DNA of 64,000 nucleotides from Diphasiastrum complanatum (GCA_029204225.1 CM055106.1:5122858-5186857), one strand, 5' to 3'; counted from the first letter of the stretch, positions 31,501-44,420 are shown. A program made the numbers and translations. Notes: generated by a model from the sequence alone, not told the origin.

Positions 31501-33267
31501 ACAAAGATGATCAAGCGTGGTAGATTGACTCAGGAGCCACAAGACATATGACGGGTAACAAGGATTGGTTCAGTAGCTTGCTAGTGTTGGATAATGGAAC
31601 GTTTGTTTCACAAGCAAATGGTGATGTGTGCAAGATCAAAGGGATAGGCACCGTTTCAATCTAGCTACTTGATGACAAAAGCAGGATGATCAGGGAGGTA
31701 CTTTACGTACCAGGTTTGAAAAAAAATCTACTTTCTTTTGGTGTCATTACTTATCAAAAGTTGAAAGTAGAATTTGCCCATGATCGTTGCTTTGTGCAGG
31801 ATGTGAACCAAAAGTTCAAAGTTATTGTGGATGGTATAAGGGAGCCCAACACTAAATTGTACAAGTTGAACGCTACAATCCAGGGGCAACATGGACTTGT
31901 CTTGTCCATTCCATCGCAAACTGAACTGTGGCATAAGAGGCTTGGTCACTGGAACTTGGGAAGCCTCAGTTTGATGAGAAAATTGGAAATGGTGAGAGGA
32001 TTGCCTATGATAGAAGACCACTTGAAGTCGATGTGCGAATCATGTGTGTATGGGATGCAACATCGAGAGAAGTTCAATAAAGGTGGTGTTGCAAGGACAA
32101 AGAACATTGTGAATTTGATCCACACGGATGTATGCGAGCCTATGAGGACTATGTCCTTAGGTAAAGCCTTCTATTTCATGACCTTTATTGAAAATACGTC
32201 ACGTAAGACGTGGATTTACTTCTTGAAGAAGAAATAGGATGCATTTGGCAATTTCAAGAGCTTCAAAGCATTGATAAAAAATCAGACAGGTAGGAAGATC
32301 AAAGTTCTAAGATCAAATAGTGGAGGTGAGTATAAGTCTAGTGACTTCAATGATCTTTGTGATCAATGTGGGATCAAAAGACAATTTAAGCAAGCTCATA
32401 CTCCTGCTCTCAACGGTGTAGCTGGGCACAAGAATTGTACGATTGTGGAAAGTGCCAGATCTATGCTAGCTGAGATGAAACTACCAAAAGATTTTTGGTT
32501 AGAAGCACAGTACGACAGTCTATCTTCAAAATAGAAGTCCTACCATTGCCATACCAAAGATAACACCTGAGGAGGCATTCACGAAGAAGAAGCCTAAGGT
32601 GAACCACTTGCGAATCTTTGGATGTAAGGCCTTTGTACACATTCTAAAGGAAGAGAGACGTAAGCTTGATGTGAAAGCTATCAAGTGTATATTACTAGGA
32701 AATGATGATCGTGTGAAGGGCTATAGATGGTTTGATCCAATGGAGAACAAAATACATGTCAGCCGTGATGTCATCTTTGATGAATCTAAGATGTATGAAG
32801 ACGAGGATGTTGAGAAGATAGACACATCTAGTGGGAAAGATGGTATAGTGAGGATACCTCCTGATGATGATCCATTTATTGACTTTTCTAGTGATGGACA
32901 TGAGGATACACCTCAAGATACTACTACTGAACCTCAAGACACAGGTTGGAGAGGTAGAGACACACCCTTTGGTGCAAGAAGGATTGAGGTTGCAGGTGAC
33001 AAACGCAAGGAGAAAGATGTATCGTGGGATACATTTTCACTAGGAAGCCGATCACCTGGCAGGAAGTTTCCTAAGTGGTTTGAGAGATTGTTGGAGAGCC
33101 ACGACATGGATGACTTTCCAGGATCCTCTAGTCAGGGAGAGCTACAAAGATCAACAAGAGAGAAGACACAACCTGAAAGGTATGAAGCAAATTATGCTCT
33201 CTTATTTAGCATTACTCAAAGCAAACAACCTTCAACTTATGTTGATATGAAGGATGATGACATTTGA
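31501..33267 (+). pseudogene. Co3 protease and integrase, decayed
   Basis: Protease: IDSGATRHMTGNKDWF near 31,525-31,572 (D-S-G-A active loop). GAG-pre-integrase domain: TELWHKRLGHWNLGSLSLM, then CESCVYGMQHREKFNKG (HHCC type). Integrase core: LIHTDVCEPMRTMSLGKAFY (first Asp), KVLRSNSGGEYKSSDF, where the second catalytic Asp of the usual RSDNGGEY reads Asn, and the Glu region HTPALNGVAGHKNC. A frameshift near 32,520 leads into VNHLRIFGCKAFVHILKEER, VSRDVIFDESKMYEDEDVEK and a long acidic, Pro/Thr-rich linker up to the stop at 33,267. Confidence 0.88.
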
Positions 33268-33905
33268 GTCAAGGCCATGGGAGAGGAGATGGAGTCAATT
33301 GCTAAGCATAGCACATGGGACTTAGTGGAACCACCAGTTGGCAAGAAACCCATTGGTTATAAATGGGTATATAGGACTAAGTACCATGCAGATGGAAGTA
33401 TAGCAAAGCACAAAGCAAGATTGGTGATTAAAGGGTATGCACAAAGTAAAGGGATCGACTATGAGGAGACCTTTGCGCCAGTGTGTAACTGGAATACTCT
33501 ACATCTACTTGTTGTTTAGCCTCACATTTTGGTTGGCCTTTGCATCAGATGGATGTGAAATCTGCTTTTCTAAATGGTGACTTATAAGAAGAGGTGTTCA
33601 TGGATCAACCTGAAGGCTTTGTAGTGAAAGGTCAGGAGAATAAAGTATGTTGTTTGAAGAAAGCACTTTATGGTCTTAAACAGGCACCACGTGCGTGGTA
33701 CAACATGATTGATGCCTACTTTTGTTCTAAGGGGATGGTGAGAACACATTCTGATCCAAATCTTTATGTCTTATGCTTTGATGGTATGGTTGCTTTGATT
33801 GCTCTTTATGTTGATGACTTGATTATCACGGGAAATATTCAAGAGATGATAGACATGATCAAGAAAGACCTCATGGAACAATTTGAGATGACAGATCTCA
33901 ACTCT
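33268..33905 (+). pseudogene. Co3 reverse transcriptase, truncated
   Basis: Copia RT starts with KPIGYKWVYRTKYHADGSIA and LVIKGYAQSKGIDYEETFAP, breaks near 33,517, resumes with EEVFMDQPEGFVVKGQENKV, KKALYGLKQAPRAWYNMIDA and the active site YVDD at 33,807-33,818, and stops at MEQFEMTDL near 33,905. The second half of RT, RNase H and the 3' LTR are absent. Confidence 0.9.
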
Positions 33906-34279
33906 ATCAGTGGACCACATAGAAGTGATCTTATTTGGCACATTAAGATAGAATCAGTGGATGAGCACTGCCAAAATAGGTTGGTATCCACATTAGGTAG
34001 CTCCGGTATGAATGTGCCTTAAGGCCTGCCCCCTCCATGAGGAGTGGAGATAGAATACCAAGAGCTCCATAAAGAAATGTGGCCACCTTTGATAAGTAAT
34101 CCATCTGAAAGTATTTTTATGTGCTTTGAAAGTGTAGAGAAGAAAAGGTAATTCTTCTATCCCGAGAAGGTCATCTGGTAATATATAAAAAAAAAGTATG
34201 CTTAGTAATTGTCAAAGCATTATCAATGTTATCGTTTTCAATGTCTAAAAAAGGAGCAAAATTTGGACCAAATAATCTT
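33906..34279. other. Junction after Co3, no recognised gene
   Basis: No family resemblance on either strand. It lies between the Co3 break and the 3' end of the unidentified coding sequence. Confidence 0.45.
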
Positions 34280-36530
34280 TGCAACGCCAAATTTCTAATA
34301 AAGTTAATGCACATAAAACAAGAATTATGCTAGGCTTTATCTATTCCATTCACATGAAGAAAGGTAGTGATCCAGTCACTTCATCAATAGCATTATTTAA
34401 GTCCATCTTTGTGAAGTTTTTACCATGCAGCCATCTAGTCTTCTTTAAAAAGTTTGTCACAGTAAGCTTGCAGATTAGAGTATGTTTTGTAATAATATCA
34501 TGATCCACATTCTGATAGCAGGGTAAGAAAGTAGCCAATTTTAACCATCCATGGTAAAGTTCCAAAGTGACCTCATTAATGTTAGATTGACGTAACGGAA
34601 TATGATTAAGTCTTTTGTTCAGGTCGTTCCTTAAAAGTTTACTGTTGATCATTTTAGTATTCATAGAAATAACATGTCCAAACTCATTGTCAATAAACTC
34701 TTTAAGACATTAAGAAATTGAGCACATATAAGGTGGAATATTATCGGTATCAAAATCACAAAAGACTAGAAAGGGCTTATACCATTCATGTTTCAAATGC
34801 GAAAAAAAGGTCCAGCCAAATACAATCTACTCAAAGATGTCATCAATGTAACCAAATATATGAAGTAAAGTCTCAGAATAAAGTTGTTTAACATTTATAC
34901 TCCCAAAGCATCTATTATAGTAGTTTAAATGCAAAAAGATCTTTCCTTTATCTCTTCTCACCAAAAGTCGTCACCTACCAACTGCGTTGACCTCCAATAC
35001 TCTAAAATCTTCAATATCTTCCTACACATGGATCAATAACGGTAAAAGTTCAGCTTTCTGATAGGAAGATCCTATTTTTCACCACTGCTCTGTCCCTCAT
35101 TGCCTCTACTTGGGAAATATTTCCTCTTCTTGTTGCTACTGTCTCTGATGACTGAACTTGGATTACTTAAATTGAAGGAACATGTATTTCTGCTTGTATT
35201 TTGGAAGCATTTATCCTGTAAGGTAGAGAAGCTAGGTTTCTTAAGAAGGCGTTTGATCTCTCATATATTCTCAGCATCACCAAGGTGAGCAAGCAACTTG
35301 GCCATAGAGTTAAGAGAGTGTTCAATGGCGGCTTCAATCGTATGTTGTCTAATGTACATAAAGGCAAGGTGAGATTTGACAACATCTCTAGCAGGCTTAT
35401 GAAGCCAAGAAAGAAGGCATTGAGTTGGTTATGTAAAGATGCACTAGGGAAGAATTTGACAAGGTTGTTCATCATATACCAGATAGCATGATCAGACCAA
35501 GAAGAATGGTTTTTACATTTGTCACCACATCTACACTTAAATAAGGGTCTTTTCCAGTTCTAGATTCTAGCTTGATGCAGGTTCATTCTATTGAAGTTGG
35601 TCTCAAAGTGGCCTCTAGTTCTACCCCAGGTTTTCTCAGAAAGACATCTTGTAGGTTCAAATTTGCTCATCTTGATGACGGTATCAAATGGAATAGGTGT
35701 ATCAAAAGAGGGATTCTTATGCAAAGAAACAAGCTTGCAAGACTGAATTTCAGCTTCAGTAAGATGCATAAGAGCAATCCAGAGTTCAACAGAAATGGGT
35801 GCCAAAAAATTAACAGAAGGAAGGCTCTAGAGCTTATAGGCAGACTTGGCAGATTTAAATTCAATCGTATAATTAGGTACCAGTGGTACTTGACAACTTT
35901 TGGATTGGCAAAACTCAAAGGTAGACTGGTTGTCTACTTTGCAGATTTCTTGTGAGAAAGATTCCAATTGAGACGCACTATCATCATCAAGGTCTTCGAT
36001 AAAGATCAAAGGATGCGGTGAGGTAGGAGGTTTAGTAAGGGTAGGGGTATCAATAGAAAGGTCACCATTTTCTTTTTCCAAACAGACAAATATCTTTTGA
36101 ATGTGTAAATTGTAGAAACTTTCTTCAACAACAATACGTTCAGCATAGTTGAAGAGATCCATATAGATTTATTCAACCATGCTTGACATTTTCTTCTTTT
36201 TAATGAAATCCATATATAGTTTGATCCAATCCATAGTAGTCATCAAGTCAACAAGGCAAAAGATCTTATCATCAGGTCTAGCAGCATCACAAGTAGTCTT
36301 ATCATAAGAAGTAATGAGTTTGTGAACATCAACCGCTTTCTTCATGCAACAAATGACAGTCTGAACAAAAGGATTAGGAGGAAAGGACTCCCCATAAACA
36401 AGAGTAACAACATCATGGAACCATCTTGCGGACTACATCATAAAATGGACCTTGTTAGCCATAAAATACAAGTAAAGGTAAAGGTTTGGTACTACCCCGT
36501 CCAAAAGGTAGTCTTGTTGGAATCTTAAAA
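34280..36530 (-). pseudogene. Unidentified repeated protein-coding remnant (copy A)
   Basis: On the minus strand, from about 36,530 to 34,280, protein-like text runs with only a few stops and frameshifts. In order: FHDVVTLVYGESFPPNPFVQ; IFVCLEKENGDLSIDTPTLT; a Pro/Asp-rich part; ELWIALMHLTEAEIQSCKLV; a Cys/His cluster FKCRCGDKCKNHSSWSDHAI; then YIRQHTIEAAIEHSLN, KLLAHLGDAEN and LLKKPSFSTLQDK; a Ser/Lys-rich tail; and a C-terminal part with EWYKPFLVFCDFDTDNIPPY and LDLNNAIDE-like text. It has none of the gag, protease, RT or integrase motifs of the neighbours. A second copy of the LAHLGDAEN section lies at 47,955-48,300 on the other strand, so it belongs to a repeated, probably mobile sequence. 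I cannot name the family; a retroelement extra gene or a captured host gene are both possible. Confidence 0.55.
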
Positions 36531-36539
36531 AGATGGTTT

Positions 36540-36700
36540 GAGAGAGTAATAGAACATCACATAGTCCCTCTTGACAAGTAAAGACCAAACCCTTTGAACC
36601 CTTCAATTTATAGCATAACAGGTTAAAATATAGCTATATAAAGTCTTACAGTACATAGAGTATCAGAAAGTGAAACAAGTTTTAGGACACCCAGCTGTTA
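36540..36700. repeat. Dispersed repeat, copy 1
   Basis: About 160 bases beginning catcacatagtccctcttga. The same sequence recurs at 36,990-37,175 and 44,245-44,420, each time preceded by a GA run. In minus-strand terms it lies just upstream of unidentified coding copy A. Confidence 0.85.
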
Positions 36701-36840
36701 GAGGAAGAAGAAGAAGAGTGGTGTTAATGTGGACATAGGTCACTCTTATATAGATTTCACCCTTTCTCTTCCTGTAAGAGATGAGGTTAAACATACCTAT
36801 CCAACACATAACTTGTGGAATAAGTAATTGTTTTCATTCG

Positions 36841-36989
<149 letters not shown>

Positions 36990-37175
36990 GTCACACAAAT
37001 TTCACTAAGTCCCTCTTGACAAGTCAAGACAAAACCATTTGAATCCTTTTGTCTTATAGCATCACATGTTTAAACAAAGCTGTTAAAAACTTACAGTATA
37101 GAGTACCATAAAGTGAAGCAAGTTTAAGAATCTTGGCTATTAAATGCCATTGTCCCACAAAACAAAACCACATGA
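36990..37175. repeat. Dispersed repeat, copy 2
   Basis: Same family as 36,540-36,700 (tagtccctcttgacaagtca against aagtccctcttgacaagtca). It starts directly after the GA microsatellite and ends where the Co4 3' LTR begins. Confidence 0.85.
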
Positions 37176-37186
37176 GTAAGTTCAGT

Positions 37187-37749
37187 GTGCTTCAGAACTT
37201 GAAAAGAGAGATGTACGAATAGCTGATTTATACTAAGTAATTAGGTCGTCAAATGCGATTGCCAGTTGGTTGGTGTCCGCTGGCATTCATCCAGTTCTTT
37301 CTCAAGAATTTATTGCTGATAAGCGGTGAAAATTGGCCGTAAACAATTTGTCTACATAAATGAACTAAAAACTGTCACTCTGAAGAAATGAACTAAAACT
37401 GCCACAGGCGACAGTGTCACAAAAAAATGACAGTGTCGGTTTTTTGCGAAAAACCCGACAATGTTCTTAAATCTCATTTAGGGTAGCCCCACACTTTGCC
37501 AGAGTCATTTCTTTAACATTTGCGACATTTTGAAAAATGCTAAAAATGCGACTCTGCATATTTACTCGTAATTCCTGACAGGCGAAAAATGCGACACTGT
37601 TGTCAAACTCCGTGTATTTCTGTAGACTGTGTAAACACACTTGTAATTCTGCAGACTATGTAAAGACACACAAAAAATCCGCAGAACTGGATAAATGGAT
37701 GAGAATTAAAACCGATTAGTCGATTAGTAAGAAGGAGAATAATCCAACA
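37187..37749 (-). repeat. Co4 3' LTR (partial)
   Basis: On the minus strand TGTTGGATTATTCTCC starts at 37,749, right after a purine tract (aagtgagag) behind the pol stop. It matches the starts of the Co5 LTR (46,718) and Co7 LTRs (49,588, 54,433). Only the first 560 bases or so remain. The overlap with 42,600-42,766 shows it is the same LTR as at the other end of Co4. Confidence 0.85.
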
Positions 37750-37762
37750 CTCTCACTTAATC

Positions 37763-39639
37763 TGAATCCTTGAATGCCTTGATATTCAAACTTAGTTCTA
37801 CACAAAATCTTTTGTGTGCTTCCAAACTTAATGCTTTGATAAAAATATCTGCAGTCATATCTTGTGTTCTACAGTACTGTAATCTGACTACTTCGTTGAG
37901 AACTTTGCTTCTGACAAAATGATACTTCAGTTCAATGTGCTTACTCCTAGAATGAAATCTAGGGTTGGCTGATAAAGCATTGACACTTTGATTATCACAA
38001 AATAATGTTGTTGGAGCATATTAATTCAGATTGATATATGAGAGTAAGTTCCTCAACCAAATTGCGTCCTTTGTAGCTTTAGAGGCTGCGATATACTCTG
38101 ATTCAGTGGAAGATAGAGCTATCGAAGGTTGCTTGCGACTGTTCCAGGAAATTGGACCACTGTTGCGAAAGAATATAAATCCTGGAGTGGATTTACGAGT
38201 GTCTACATCTCCTGCCCAACTTGCATTTGTGTAACCACTGAGTAAATTGAGTTTGCTGTTGTCGACTACTCCATAACAAATGCAAAAGTCCATAGTAGCT
38301 CGAAGATATCTCATGACTCTAGTAAGAGCCTTCCAATGTGTTATACCAGGGCTAGTCATAAACTGATTGAGAGAGTTGACTGCAAAAGCTATGTCTGGCC
38401 TGGTACAGATCATGGCGTACATAAGAGATCCTACAATAGAATGATAGGGATACTCACGCATCTGCTACTTCTCATGAATTGTTTGGGGACACTGGTCCTT
38501 CAACAATTTGAGACGCGGTTCCATTGGTGAGAGAGCTAACTTGCAATTAATCAGATTATATCTGACTAACATGTTGTAGATGTACCTATGTTGTGTAATG
38601 TAGACCCACTTCTATTTCTGTCTCTGTGGATTTGTATACCAAGGCAGAAACGAGCTTCGCCTAGAATGGTCATGTCAAATTCAGAAGATAGCATTGTCTT
38701 GGCCTCTTTTATCAGATCGGTACTGTTGCGAAAAAGCAATGTATCATCCACGTATAAAGTGATAATGATAAAAGACTACTGCATTGCTTTGAAGTAGACA
38801 TTTGAATCTAAAGAGCTAGGTATGTAGCTGTGATCAATAATGAAAATATTGGTCCTTTGAAACCATGCTCGAGCAAAATTGCTTCAAGCCATAAAGTGCC
38901 TTATGGAGTTTATACACATGATTGTGTTTACCCTCGATAATATAACCTTCGAGTTGCACCATGTAAATGTCTTCTTCGATATCTCCATTGAGATATGTTG
39001 TTTGTACATCCATTTGATGTATTTCCAAATATAGTGTAGTGGCAAATGATAGCAAAAGTTGAATAGAAGAATGCTTGACTACTGGACTGAAGGTCTTAGT
39101 GTAATTGACGTTGTATACCTGAGACAACCCTTTGGTGACTAGTCGTGCCTTTCTCCTGTTGATGCTTCCATCTGCATTGTACTTGACTTTGAAAATCCAT
39201 TTGCAATCAACTATGTTTCTGTTTGCAGGTAATTCAACAATTGTCCATGTCTAGTTCTTGATAAGAGATTAATACTCTTTATCCATAGCTTCTTTCTAGA
39301 GATTTGAATCAGGCTGACTGAGTGCCTCTTGGACAGATGTTGGTTCCTGAACAAGGTAGGCTGCAGACTTGTCGATATACCGGTTAGGTGGTTTGCTTGC
39401 TCTTCAAGATCTTTTGGGTAATAGAAGAAGTTGATCATTTCCATCATATTGTAGTTGTTGAACTACAACATCGTCATCTTCTAATTTGTCATTGATTTGT
39501 TGTTCATCAAAAGTAGAAGAGCTTGGACCTTCAATGAAAATAGTCGACTGAGGAACTGAAAAGTTTAATATGTCAGGTGAAGCTGACAGGTCGGCTGGAT
39601 GGGCTGTGTCTTTTTCCTTGAGGTCTTGAAACTGATCTT
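37763..39639 (-). pseudogene. Co4 reverse transcriptase and RNase H
   Basis: Minus-strand copia pol: RT with GLSQVYNVNYTKTFSPVVKH, LEIHQMDVQTTYLNGDIEED, KLHKALYGLKQ and the active site YVDD at 38,743-38,754. The linker block YPYHSIVGSLMYAMICTRPD, then RNase H (SGYTNASWAGDVDTRKST, SWNSRKQPSIALSSTESEYI) and the end VKAFKDSD near 37,763 follow. Frames break around 38,480-38,580, 38,830-38,890 and 39,130-39,400. The family is shared with Co5 and Co7. The RNase H Asp after GYT reads Asn. Confidence 0.9.
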
Positions 39640-40660
39640 CAATGAAGATGACATCTCGGCTAGTAAATATCTTTGACTCGATAGGATTGAACAACTTGTA
39701 GGCTTAAACTGAAGTAGTGTAGCTGATGAAAATACATTTGATACTCTGAAAGTCGAGCTTCTTCCTGAGATCACGAGGTATCTGCGCAAAAGCAACACAT
39801 CCAAAAACTTGTAGGTTTGATAAAGAAGGTTTGGTACTTGTCCAAACTTCGAATGGTGTTTTGTCTGAGAGACCTTTAGTAGGACATCTATTCTAAATAT
39901 AAGTTTCCGTTGAAACAGCTTCATCCCAGAAGGACTTCAGAAGTGTAGCATGTGATATCATGCACTTTGCCGATTCGACTAAGGTTCTGTTCTTTCTCTC
40001 AGCAAGACCATTTGACTGAGGCGAATAGGAGGTGATGTTTTGTTCTTCAATGCCATTGTTAAGACATTACTCCTTAAATTTGGTGGAGATGTATTCTCTC
40101 CCGTAATTTGACCTCAGTGCTTTGATTCATTTGCCAGTTTGATTCTCAACATGCTCTTTGAATTGTCTGAATTTGATGAAAGCCTCTGATTTTTGTTTAA
40201 TGAAATAAACAGCTGTTCTTTCGGAGAATTCGTCAATAAAAGTAATGAAATACTTTGCATCTAGCAATGAAGGAGTTTGCATAGGTCCACATATATCTGT
40301 ATGAACAACATCTAACAGACCTTTTGCTGCATGCCTATGGTTTGATCTAAAAGGAATCCTAGCCTGCTTTCCAAAGATGCAACTATGATAGACAGGGAGA
40401 TTGACCTTACCAGAAGAATGGTCGAGATTAAGAACCATGGATTGTCTGGGCATATTCAAAATAGATGCATAATTCAAGTGTCCTAAGCGATGATGTCATA
40501 GTAATGCTTTATTGACTAGAACAGAGGTTTTCAAGGCTTGACTAGACTCAGAATAACAATGTGCCAATCTATATAAGTAACTCTGCTTCTTGCCAAGTGC
40601 AAGGATCTTATTACTCCTATCAATAATTTTGCATTGATCAGATTCAAATTCTACCTTATG
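39640..40660 (-). pseudogene. Co4 integrase
   Basis: Minus-strand frames carry LDVVHTDICGPMQTPSLLDA (first catalytic Asp), KYFITFIDEFSERTAVYFIK, a decayed LRSNYGREYISTKFKE (Asp to Asn at the second site), then NGLAERKNRTLVESAKCMIS-like text and SRDVIFIEDQFQDLKEKD. Several frames and stops interrupt. It corresponds to 52,100-53,045 of Co7. Confidence 0.85.
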
Positions 40661-41801
40661 ACCTAAATTACTAATTCTACTTATTGATGACAGATTTGTA
40701 GAGAGTTTAGGAACATATAAGACCTATAATAGTAGTTTGAATTGGTCATGCTGGAATCACAATCCTACAATACCTTCACCTTCAATAGTGTGAGTACTAT
40801 TGTCACCAAGATGAACAAATTTCTTCGTGTTGTAAGGCGTGTAGGAGTTGAAAATCTCACATTGATTGGTCATGTATTGAGTTGCTCCAGAACAAAAAAA
40901 ACTATGAATCATCCAAGAATGTGCTTTGGTCTTTGACCATGAATGCGCCTTCATCCACCTCGACCTGGAGAAATGATGAAATTGTGTTTGCTTGTTGATC
41001 AGGTTGCTTGGTTGCATTCTTCGCTTGGAAAATTCGGCAATTCTTGATCTCATGGTTATTGCGCTTGCAGTACCTACAAAACATCTTCTTCTTCGATTAT
41101 GGATCTGATGATTGTGCTTGACTTTGAGTTTGCTTCTGATTCGTTGTAGCCTTCTTGGAGCTTTTCTGTTTCTGTCGCTTAGAGCCTTTGTTGACATATA
41201 GAGCTTGAGAGGAGAAAGTAGACGAAACGTCCTGACTTTTTTGATTATCTTCTTGTAGCAACATAGTGATAACTCTGGTAAGAGTTAGATCTGAGTGTGT
41301 CGATATGATCATCACCTAGTTCTCATATGTAGAGGACAAGCTTGAAAGCAATGTCATAATTGTGTCTTGATCATCTATGACTGATCCGACAGCGGCCATC
41401 TGTTACAAGAGATTCTTAAACTGGCTAATGTGACTCTGAAAAGAATCACCATTAGACATCTTGAATGTGAAGAATTTCCTTCGTAGATGTAACTTAATAG
41501 TTACGTCCCTCACGTCATATAGTGAGTTTAGGATGTCCAAACATCTTTTGAAGTTTTAGCTTCAGCTATGTGTCCAATCTGAGTATCTGATATGTTAAGG
41601 ATGATGAGTGCAAAAGCATTACCATCCTTCAATTTTTACTTTGAGTCTTCAGTGTTGTCTTCAAGCTTTACTTCGGTGCCTATAACAACATCCCATAACT
41701 CGTTGGCGATTAGCAAGGTCTTCATCTTAAATTTTCACAGATGATAATTGGATCCATTCAGCTTGTCTGTGATAAGACCATCTTTACTTTGAGAATCCAT
41801 C
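40661..41801 (-). pseudogene. Co4 gag and protease
   Basis: Gag starts near ATG 41,801 (MDSQSKDGLITDKLNGSNYH) as in Co7. A broken UBN2-type gag and the zinc knuckle CRYCKRNNHEIKNC (about 41,078-41,037) follow. The protease region reads FFCSGATQYMTNQCEIFNSY, where the catalytic Asp of the D/N-SGAT motif is not preserved. Stops near the LAEAK and YDV sections interrupt gag. Confidence 0.85.
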
Positions 41802-42025
41802 TGGAAGTTAGATGTAGTAATGCCAACAATAGCATGAATGAAACTGAAGAATGTGATATCAATTTAATATCGCGAATGATATCAAGTATTAGAGCTTTCG
41901 CTCTAATATCGAAATAGTATTATGCCTTGATAGAGATCATAGATATAATACCGTGACAGTTCAGATAAAGGAAATAGTGATCTAGTACTGATACTATGAT
42001 GGAAGCTTTGATATAAGAATGGAAT

Positions 42026-42037
42026 GCTCTGATACCA
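42026..42037 (-). promoter_or_regulatory. Co4 primer-binding site
   Basis: The minus strand reads TGGTATCAGAGC, immediately behind the LTR end ACA. Confidence 0.85.
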
Positions 42038-42766
42038 TGTCCAAAATAGGATGGATAAATTGCAGTGCAGAAACTTCCTACTTCCAATGCATGACTACCC
42101 CATAAAACATTGAACAAAGCAGTAGTGATGAAAATCACGTTCAATTTTTAGCAATTAACTTTGAAATCGCTAGATATTAAGTGATTATGTAGCCAAACAT
42201 AAAGTATCGAATTCTTAGACAATTTCTATTAGTTACGAAAGCTGTACAGAGATGCATGCATTCTGACATATATTGAATGCAATAAAGAAATAGTATTGAT
42301 TCAAAAAAACAAATCAGATGCTAATGAGTGCAAGACAATAGCGGAGAGAAACCGTGCACTCTAAGCTGTCTCTGAGTAACTGAAAATAAGTCTGATAATA
42401 AGTAGCTCTGTTGATAAGCAGTAGCGCAATAACAACTCTAAAATAAATCTCTAAAATACTGAGCTGGAATGCTCAAGAGAGTTCAAGCTTGAAGTCTTGA
42501 TAGAGAGCTAACAACAATACTTTCTGATTGTGAATGATTTGCTTGGTAAGAGCGCATGAAGCGTCGTGTAATAACACTCAACTCCTTCACAATTCACAAT
42601 GTTGATGCATTGCTTTAGAACTTGAAAAGAGAGATGTATGAACAGTTGATTTATACTAAGTAATTAGATTGTCAAATGCGATTGCCAGTTGGCTGGTGTC
42701 GGTTGGCATTCATCCAGTTCCTTTTCAGAAATTGATTGATGATAAGCGGTGAAAATTGGCCGTAAA
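42038..42766 (-). repeat. Co4 5' LTR (partial, LTR 3' side)
   Basis: It runs from the primer site to about 42,766, where similarity to the Co7 and Co4 3' LTRs stops (after gtgaaaattggccgtaaa). Compared with the 1,192-bp Co7 LTR its U3 part is missing. Confidence 0.8.
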
Positions 42767-44244
42767 ACTATATGAGCATATGCATGCTTTCCAGACCCAC
42801 CACCAACCCACTTGTAATCAAGTGTAGAAACAACTTACTTTTATGTAATCAAGTGTAGAAACAACTTACTTTTATGTAATACAGGTATATGGTTCTTTCT
42901 TTAGAGTCTACACATTGCATAAAAGTCAATAACAATTTTAGCAACCCTAATTTATATTATGCCAGTTTGAAAATGGTTTATTCAATATCACATTCAAGAG
43001 TGTAGTGGTTTTAGGTTAAAAGACCTAAAGAGTGTTTTAGCATAAACTGGATGTATAAGGATTATTAGTACCCGATCCATTATTCGAATGGTAGCATATG
43101 TGTCTAGGGTTTGTACAGTATGATACGTTAATACGTGCAGTAGATTCTTCCTGAGAGGTAGTCATGTTTGTCTTTTCAACTTGCTAAGCTGCACACCCTA
43201 CTAGTATCGGTAACAAAGAACATCTCAAGTTAAAAAGTAATATTTTTTTTAATAAGGTTTCGAAGGAAATATGTCGAATTCTAGCACACAATATTTTGAA
43301 GTCATACATATTTGTTCATAGAAAGGCATTTTCAGTTTAGCCTTTACACAAAAAGGTGAACTAGTTATATGGGCTTCACATTGAAAGTTCTCTCAGTCGA
43401 TACCCTTCATAGTAAAAGAATTTTAACTCAAAGTTGCATTGAGTCTTAACAATCAAAGGCTAAAATCTAAGAAATTGTAGGCTTATTCAAGCGAGAAAAA
43501 AATAAAAATTAGTAAGACTCACTTAGGGTTACCAAGAAGCTGCTTTGCAATCTCAAACTTCAATCTAAGAACAAGACACCCTGATGGAAGGCCTTCCCAT
43601 TTTCAACCTTTCCAAAAAATCGTATGTGCCTGCCTACCAATATACATGCTTTGTTATACATTAAAGTAACACACGCTTTTGCTAATATTGTTCAGCGTCT
43701 TAGTTAACATAATCTTGTTCTAGGGTTTGTCTTTCTTGGAGAACACGTGGAGATTGTGGCTATTTTTTTTTGGACTGGATCAATATGATTCTCTTCCTCT
43801 TCCCTCTGTTTGTAGATTTTTGTGGATAAACCAGTGGCATGAAAATCTAGTTTTCTTGATCGAGTAGCTTGCATCTCTTGCTTTTTGAACTCACATTTTG
43901 GATCTGAATATAACATGCTTGGATATAGCTTTTGGGTTTCTAGATTATTGAGAAGTTACCCTATGTAAGATGAGCTTTGCATGGCTAGATTTGGATAAAT
44001 GCACGCTTCCCTTTGTTGTTTCATCAAAACAAGGTTTCTGTCGGACGAGGCAGTGTAGATGACGTGGATCTCGAACTCGAAGATCTTGAATTCGAACTAG
44101 GTCGAAGAAGAAGAAGAAGAATTTGTAGATCTCAAACTCGAAGAGTTCATTGTCGATCATGCTTCTGCTCCAATTGTTTGATTTTACATACTTTCAACCT
44201 CATAGAGTAAGGCTGCAATAGTGTTGGAGAGGGAGAGAGAGAGT
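42767..44244. other. Non-coding stretch, no gene seen
   Basis: About 1.5 kb, AT-rich, with short frames only. It contains the 31-bp duplication at 42,811 and a TC/GAA-rich patch at 44,050-44,130 (tcgaactcgaag repeats) that produces Arg- or Glu-rich pseudo-frames. No LTR ends were found. Confidence 0.5.
42811..42873. repeat. 31-bp tandem duplication
   Basis: tgtaatcaagtgtagaaaca plus acttactttta occurs twice in a row. Confidence 0.9.
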
Positions 44245-44420
44245 AACAAGATTTCACATAGTCCTTCTGGACAAGTCAAGACCAAACTTTTCGAACCCTT
44301 CAATTTATAGCATAACAGGTAAAAATACAGCTGTATAAAGTTTAATAGTACAGAGTACCATAAAGCGAAGCAAGTTTTAAGACACCCAACTGTTACCTGC
44401 CACCATCCCAAACAACAAAA
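44245..44420. repeat. Dispersed repeat, copy 3
   Basis: Matches 36,540-36,700 and 36,990-37,175 (tttatagcataacaggtaaa and following), again just after a short GA run (44,224-44,242). Confidence 0.85.
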
